Below, in pieces: positions 58,101-64,000 of a DNA stretch of 64,000 nucleotides. Under the pieces are notes generated by a model. It did no database searches. It was given only the letters and a program-made list of their open reading frames with translations, and was not told the DNA's origin. Position 1 is the first letter of the stretch; every line of letters begins with the position of its first letter. This DNA is from Tieghemostelium lacteum (lineage: Eukaryota > Evosea > Eumycetozoa > Dictyosteliales > Raperosteliaceae), in assembly GCA_001606155.1 (NCBI GenBank), contig LODT01000029.1, positions 868,001 to 932,000 on the forward strand. Direction: 5' to 3'. A program made the position numbers and the translations under genes.

Positions 58101-59888
58101 ATTGTATCTACCTATAGTATCAGTGATGGTCAAATATTTGAATTTGCAGGTGAGAAAGTATCAGTTGATTCACATTCTTTCAAACAAACCATTGAGATTC
58201 AAAACTGGAGTTTCAAAGATCAAGCAAATACTCTTCAAGTTATCTATTATGCTCAAGTACCTGATCACATTGTCAGCAATTGTATTGGTTATCTATCAAA
58301 CTACACTATGTATATGAGTAATGTATCAAACCAAGCTGTTTTATCATTTGACTTTGAGAATCCAATTGCAATTTACACTGCAAGATTCGCAACTAGAGTC
58401 ATTATGGATACCCAAGTATCAACATTAGATGTACAACCAATATCAAATCAAGATCCATTATGGAATTCTAAAGATGGAATCTTACAATCAATGATTGCTG
58501 TAAATCTCCCATATTTCAAAACATCAGCTAAATTCGATCCAACATTCAGTGGATATAGAAAGAATGATACAGTACCATGCACAATTCCATCAAGTACTAT
58601 AATCACAATTACTACTGGTGGTCAACAATCAACTGGACAAACAACTAATGGTCAAACTACCAACGGAGGACAAACAACAAATAGTCAAACTACTAACGGT
58701 CAATCAACTACCGGACAGTCTACTACAGGCCAATCTACAACTGGGCAATCTACAACTGGGCAATCTACAACTGGACAATCTACAACTGGACAATCCACTA
58801 CAGGTCAGTCTACTACAACTTCTTCAACATTGAATCCAGCAACATCATCTAGTATTCCTGTAACAAGTGCTGGACAAACATCATCACAAACAACTGGATC
58901 AGTTAGAACATGTAAAGGTGAACCAGTATGTTCTGGACATGGTTTATGTAATAATGAAATTTGTTATTGTTATGGAAATTGGAAAGGTGAAATCTGTGAT
59001 TCTGAAAACACTCAAATACCACCACCAACAACAAATCCAACAAATCCAACAACAAACTCATCTAATGGTGATATTGGAATGGGAATTTCAATTGTTTCAA
59101 TTCAAGAATTGGATTATATGGGTGTTCTTCTAAGAGATGTTCCAATATCAAACTGGACATTCTTCCAAGAAGAATCTGAAACCAAAATCACTTACAAATA
59201 TCATGCCAATCCATTCCCTAACACTGATGTAAATGTCACAATTTATTACTTCTATGCTGATACCGTCATTGAATTTGCAGGTACCAATTCAACCAAATCA
59301 TCAGGATCAATGAAATATTCAATCAACATTGATTCATGGCCATTTGAAAAGAAAATCAATCAACTTCAATTGATATTCTCTGCAACTGCACAAGATATAT
59401 CAAATTCAGAGGATTCATGTACTTACAAGAACATTGTCTATGGTGACAGTTCACAAGATGTCAAATCAATTTTCATTCAAGTTAACAACAAAACATTCTC
59501 AAGTGAGTTCTCGAATATGGCTGTTATTGATGGTGTCAATAGACAAATCAATAATGTAATCATTGAAAGTAACACAACCGATACACCAACACTCTCAAGT
59601 ATTCTTGTTGGTGTTAGAACACCTGCATTCAATAACTATATCACAATCGATCCTGATTTCAGTCTTCTTCTAACTCATGTTCCAGCACAAGAAAAAGATG
59701 GTGCTGTTTGTAATTCTAATATTCAAGATGGAAGCAAACTAGCCAAAGGTCAAATTGCAGGTATTGTCATTGGTTGTTTCGCATTCTTTGTTGTCATTGT
59801 AGTTTGCACAGCCTATGTAATCAAAAAGAGAATCGAAAACAAAAAACTAAGAGATTCATTTTCAAATAAACTTAAAAATATCAATTAA
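52189..59888 (+). CDS. Cell-surface IPT/TIG-repeat protein with EGF modules (Tgr/ComC-like), copy A
   Basis: Six exons, 52189-52397, 52463-52617, 52679-53098, 53164-53251, 53316-53491 and 53563-59888, give 2457 aa. A signal peptide is followed by an unrecognised N-terminal region (GGNDHWYDF, CPRCKPYYG) and a possible C-type-lectin-like segment (FGYLSFFETQAQYIFYRRM). About 15 IPT/TIG immunoglobulin-like repeats follow, then an EGF module (CPNNCSGVGLCRNG), a ComC-like beta domain, a TTGQS linker, a second EGF module (CSGHGLCNNEICYC) and a second ComC-like domain. One membrane span (IAGIVIGCFAFFVVIVVCTAYVI) and a 20-residue basic tail end the protein. Such proteins act in dictyostelid cell adhesion and kin recognition. 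The initial GTG at 52183 is not the start. Confidence 0.85.
53991..55898 (+). repeat. Direct duplication, copy A part (partner 62093-64000)
   Basis: This segment aligns without any indel to 62093-64000 at a constant 8102-bp offset. By eye it is about 96% identical from 54180 onward, and many 60-bp lines are identical. Differences are grouped in short patches. The partner may continue beyond the window. Confidence 0.9.
58695..58815 (+). repeat. Tandem repeat encoding TTGQS units
   Basis: About eight copies of a 15-bp unit (ACTGGACAATCTACA and variants) encode Thr-Thr-Gly-Gln-Ser repeats. They form a Ser/Thr-rich, probably O-glycosylated stalk between the two EGF-containing parts of copy A. 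Confidence 0.85.
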
Positions 59889-60213
59889 AACTGAACAATT
59901 ATAATTAAAAAATCAATTTAAAACATGTTATTTTATTTTACAGATCTGATCAAAGAAACCTCTTAGATATTAGAAAAATGTGGTTTTTTTGGACAGATAT
60001 TTTTTTGTGGTCGAAATACACCGAAAAAAAAATCTAAAATATCTAAAATATGTATATCAACTGACATTTAATCTAACTAGAATTGGGACTTAATTGCATT
60101 CTGTTCGATTGAGAATCTAGATCCAATGAATTTCTTTATTTTGTGGAATACATCTTAATTTTTTTTTTAAAGGTTTAAAAAAACAGAATATTTCTATTGA
60201 ATAAATTAATAGT
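59889..60213. other. Intergenic between IPT/TIG copies A and B
   Basis: 325 bp, AT-rich, with a T run near 60159-60168. It shows no obvious similarity to the region upstream of copy A, so the duplication is not recent across this interval. No gene is seen. Confidence 0.45.
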
Positions 60214-63200
60214 ATGTTGAAAATGAATAGACTACTATTATTTGTTTTATTTTTATTATCTTTTTATACAATTCACATTGAATCACAAGTTCAATGGAAA
60301 GCATCTGATGGTGGAAATGACCATTGGTATTCATATCAAAATTTTGCAGCAAATTCATTAAGTGATGCTATTGTTTATATGTCAAAATTACCTGTCCCAA
60401 CTTTAGTTGCTCAATCATGTCCAAGATGTCAACCGTAAATATCATACTTTTAAAATATTCAGATTGAAAATTAATAATCTATCATTTTTTATAGATATTT
60501 GGGAACCCTAACATCAGAACAAGAAAGAGATTTTGTTAAAAAATCTCTAATTTCTCCAGGATTTTCAGTTCTATATTGGAGTGTTACTAGAAAAGACAAT
60601 TTAGGATTTTTCAAGTATGCCTCAGGTCCAGAGGTAAATCAAACTTTTTATGAAGGTATGTTCTCACAATAATATTTTTATTAAATTAAATACTGTATTA
60701 AAACATAATAATAATTTTGTATATACAGTTGCCAAAGCAAAAGGATCATTATACACCCCAATTCCAACAGGATATCCATTAGAAATGGCAAATTATGATA
60801 CTTTTTACTTTGATAAAGCTTCTGGAGATATGATTTCAGGAGTTTTCCCAATTGGAGCTGGTGTAGGGTTCTTTGTAGAATTTAGTGATCCAAATGAACC
60901 ATATATCCCACCAATTGATACTCAAGGTGGTGATGTAGTTGTTAAATATCTCGATGATTTTGTTATTTCAAATATTGTAATTACCGTTACACCAAAAGAT
61001 ATGGACCCAAATGAAGTTGTAATTGTTTCAAGAGATAACCAATATAAAACATTAATAATGAAAATGCCAGAAATTACATCTACTGGTGTAAATACAATTT
61101 TCATTACAGATGGTTATAAAAATTTTACAATCAGAAACTGGAGATACAAAGGTATATATCATAATTTTTTTTTAAAAATACTACTTTTTTTTTTATCAAT
61201 TTTTTAGACAATCAAAAAACTAATCTAACAACATGTAATTTATATTAGCTCCTGTTGCTTTGTCACTATATCCAAGTTATAGTCCAGGTGAATTAATTAC
61301 AATTGTTGGTGAAAATTTTGGTGTTGATCAGTCATTGTATGTATCAATCGATATAACCAGGGTAAACTTCTCAAATCAATTGATATTAACTTCATTTTAA
61401 ACAGACTTACAATTACTACTGGCATTAAACTAAGCCAATGTAAATATCCATATATTATTGAACCTCATTATGTAATTTCATGTCAACTTACTATGCATAT
61501 AAATGAAACTACACCATTGTTACCATTAACTATAACTTATGGTTCTTTATCCACAACAAAAAATGATAGAACTGCTATTTGTATGTATAAATTATTGTTA
61601 TTATAATTACAATTAATTACAAATATTAATATTATTTTTATATTAGATGATAGACAATCAGTAAAAATGTTTAGATATTTACCTTCAACTGCCTCACTAT
61701 CAGGAACACTGAATTCTGTAGACCTTGTATGGAGAAATGGTTATAAATACGATGGTAATTTTGGTTATCTTACATACTTTGAATCACAGAGTCAATATAC
61801 CTTATTTAAAAAAATGGTACCATATGAATATGTAGTTTATTCTGGTCTCTTTTCTACTATATTTACAGATGGAAGTGGTGGTACTGTAAGAAACAATGGT
61901 GGTTATAATGATGGTGTTAAAGTTTTTAATTCAAGTGGTGATTGCAATGTTGATGTTATCCTTTGCACTGGAAAAGTTTCCGGATCACCTTTTGCTGGTA
62001 TAGGTTTAGGATTTTTCTATCAAAGTGGTAATACTGGATTGACCATCTTCCCTAATAACAATTCCATGTATGCTGGTCCTCTTATTGCTTATGGTGGTCC
62101 TCCTCTCATTGTACCAAGTAGCTTTACTATTGATTCTGGTGGTGGTTTGGTTTTGGTTAAATTATCTAAAGGTAATACAGGTTTTAGATATACAAAGAGA
62201 TCATATACCATTGATGGAAAAGTCATCAATCTCCCAATTCAAGTTGTTTCTCCTGATACTTTAGGTATCCCTATTCCTCCAGGCACAAGTCTACAATTCA
62301 ATATGACAATTTCAATTGAAGACTATACCTTCACTGGTATCTCAGTAAACTATACTGATCCTGGTATTGTAAGTGTTGCTCCAACATCAACTCTTGGTGG
62401 TCAAGTCACAATCTATGGTTATTCATTTGGAACTGATCCTTCTGTAATCTCAGTAACTATCGATGATGTTGCTTGTGAGAATCCTTATATCGTCATTAAT
62501 CACACTGCCATTTCATGTACTGTTCAACCAGGTGTTGGTGCTGGTCATCTAATGACTATTAAAATTGGAAATTTCGTTCAAAATACTACATTTAACTATC
62601 TACCTCCAACTATATCATCAGTCAGTCAATTCAATCAAGATCTTACTATAACTGGTAGTTCTTTGGGTATATTGTCAAATAAGCCAACCGTCTATGTTCC
62701 TTATAATATCACACCTTCTATGACTTTAACTGATCCGCAGATTCTAACATTAACAGTACCAGTCTACGCTCAAAATGGTAAAATTAGAGTTGTAGTTGGT
62801 GGTCAAACTGGATTATTCCCATGGGTATATCAACCATATGTTTCAACTATAACACCTTTAACATCAACTGAAGGTAACATGGTATCGATTGCTGGTAAAT
62901 TCCTCACCCAATATAGAACAGATTCAACACAAACTTCAACAAGAATTCTCATTGGAGGAAGACAATGTTTAGGTCCAGATTTCTCATATGATGTTAATGC
63001 AACCTATATCACATGTATGGCTCCAGTTGGATCTGGTGCAACCAATGATTTCTATATCACCATTGATGGTAAACCATCAAATATTCTTACTATCGCTTAC
63101 CCACCTCCCTCAATAACTGGATTCACATTAAATGGAACAATCATCACTGTAACTGGTACTAATTTCGGTCCAGATCTATCTAAAGCTAAAATTGAAATTA

Positions 63201-64000
63201 ATGGTAACCTCTTCTCACCAACTGGTATTTTCAACAATCCATCTCGTCTTGTTGCCACTATTCCTCTTGCCACAAAGAATGGTCAAATCAGAGTTAAAGT
63301 TGATGGTCAAAACTCAAATTATCTAAATTTAACATTTACTCCCACCATTTCATCAATCAGTAAAGCACCAATTCTCGGAGGACAAATTTCAATTCAAGGT
63401 CTATTCATGAACACAGCTGATTATTTAGGACAATCATTAAACTACAGTATCACAATTGGAAATGGTCCATGTACCGATATCATATTTGTAACTAATGCAT
63501 TGGTTAGATGTACTGTTGCACCTGGAACTGGTATCAAAGATTTCACAATGATTATTGGAAGTTTCACAATTGAGAAAGAGTATAGATACATTGATCCACT
63601 CATTCAAACATTTAGATTCTTGAATGTTGATACACTTGAAGTCAATGGTACCAACATTCCAAATGATCTTGGTATAATTGGATTAAACATGTACTTGAGA
63701 GAATATGATAACTTTGAAATGATTTCACCCGATAGTATTGATTACAATATCTGGACACAATCAGTTCTATTCAAAATGCCAACTGAAGCAATGTCTGGTC
63801 AGATTTATTTATCAGTTGATGGTTTGAATTCAAATAATATTTCATTAGAATTACTTCCATCTATTACCAGTACAGTTAGTGATATTCCAACATCAGGAGG
63901 ATACATTACAATCAATGGTAAACACTTTAACTATGTCTATGGTGGTACAAATAGAACCAATGTACTATATGTTAATTCATATAATGGATATTGTGGTGAC
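60214..64000 (+). CDS. Cell-surface IPT/TIG-repeat protein, copy B, 3' end outside window
   Basis: Exons 60214-60434, 60495-60655, 60729-61151, 61249-61336, 61405-61580 and 61647 onward have the same number, order and phases as copy A. A signal peptide (LLLFVLFLLSFYTIHIESQ) leads into GGNDHWYSY and CPRCQPYLG. The lectin-like segment (FGYLTYFESQSQYTLFKKM) and the first seven IPT/TIG repeats follow before the window ends, with the frame still open. Exons 1-5 are clearly diverged from copy A, but from about 62093 the two run at a constant 8102-bp offset with very high identity. EGF modules, stalk and membrane span are expected beyond the edge, by analogy with copy A. Confidence 0.85.
62093..64000 (+). 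repeat. Direct duplication, copy B part (partner 53991-55898)
   Basis: Second member of the near-identical tract inside the IPT/TIG tandem; it runs to the window edge. Confidence 0.9.

Noticed and set aside
1-64000. tRNA, rRNA, CRISPR, transposon or retroelement sequences
   Set aside because: I saw no cloverleaf, conserved rRNA block, spacer array, transposase, reverse transcriptase or terminal repeat. The only direct repeat is the IPT/TIG gene duplication.

Overview
This window looks like nuclear DNA of a dictyostelid social amoeba. The intergenic DNA is extremely AT-rich with long T and A runs. Genes are dense on both strands, with short introns (mostly 55-130 bp) that start GTATGT or GTAAGT. 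Proteins carry poly-Asn and poly-Gln tracts. All 22 genes whose 3' end lies in the window stop with TAA. Coding regions are less AT-rich than I expect of Dictyostelium discoideum, so a group 1/2 species such as Cavenderia or Heterostelium is my guess; the species cannot be fixed from the sequence alone. I found no rRNA, tRNA, CRISPR, retroelement, virus-like element or DNA transposon.

Layout. 1-2751 (-) is the 5' part of a protein with at least four tandem MATH domains. 2949-4683 (-) is purF, diverging from a DENND10/FAM45 gene (5201-6418, +). 6544-9686 (-) holds a small secreted protein, a leucine-rich-repeat protein and a protein resembling the chlamydial DUF687 family. The DUF687-like gene diverges across 131 bp from a sphingomyelinase-like phosphohydrolase fused to two aegerolysin-like domains (9818-13175, +). 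13238-15636 (-) holds THOC7, a phytanoyl-CoA dioxygenase-like protein and a second small secreted protein. 16074-23180 (+) holds a coiled-coil membrane protein, a KH-like protein and a secreted protein. 23598-25774 (+) is a Crinkler-type P-loop NTPase/nuclease. 26230-30423 (+) is an F-box-like protein.

31294-33384 (-) is a poly-Gln coiled-coil protein, diverging from mcm3 (34080-36848, +). eIF4E, a melted/VEPH1-like ARM+PH protein and a PMS2 homologue follow on +. dis3/rrp44 (45124-48138, -) converges on the PMS2 gene and diverges from a second F-box-like gene (48263-51575, +). The right end holds two tandem cell-surface genes made of IPT/TIG repeats. The first is complete (52189-59888, 2457 aa, two EGF modules, one membrane span). 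The second (60214 onward) runs off the window.

Housekeeping genes (purine synthesis, mRNA export, replication licensing, translation initiation, mismatch repair, RNA exosome) are interspersed with lineage-specific ones. The most unusual material is the DUF687-like/aegerolysin-phosphohydrolase divergent pair, the Crinkler-type gene with an 18-nt exon, and the IPT/TIG tandem. In the tandem, about 1.7 kb is roughly 96% identical without indels, next to strongly diverged 5' exons, which suggests recent gene conversion between surface-recognition-type genes.
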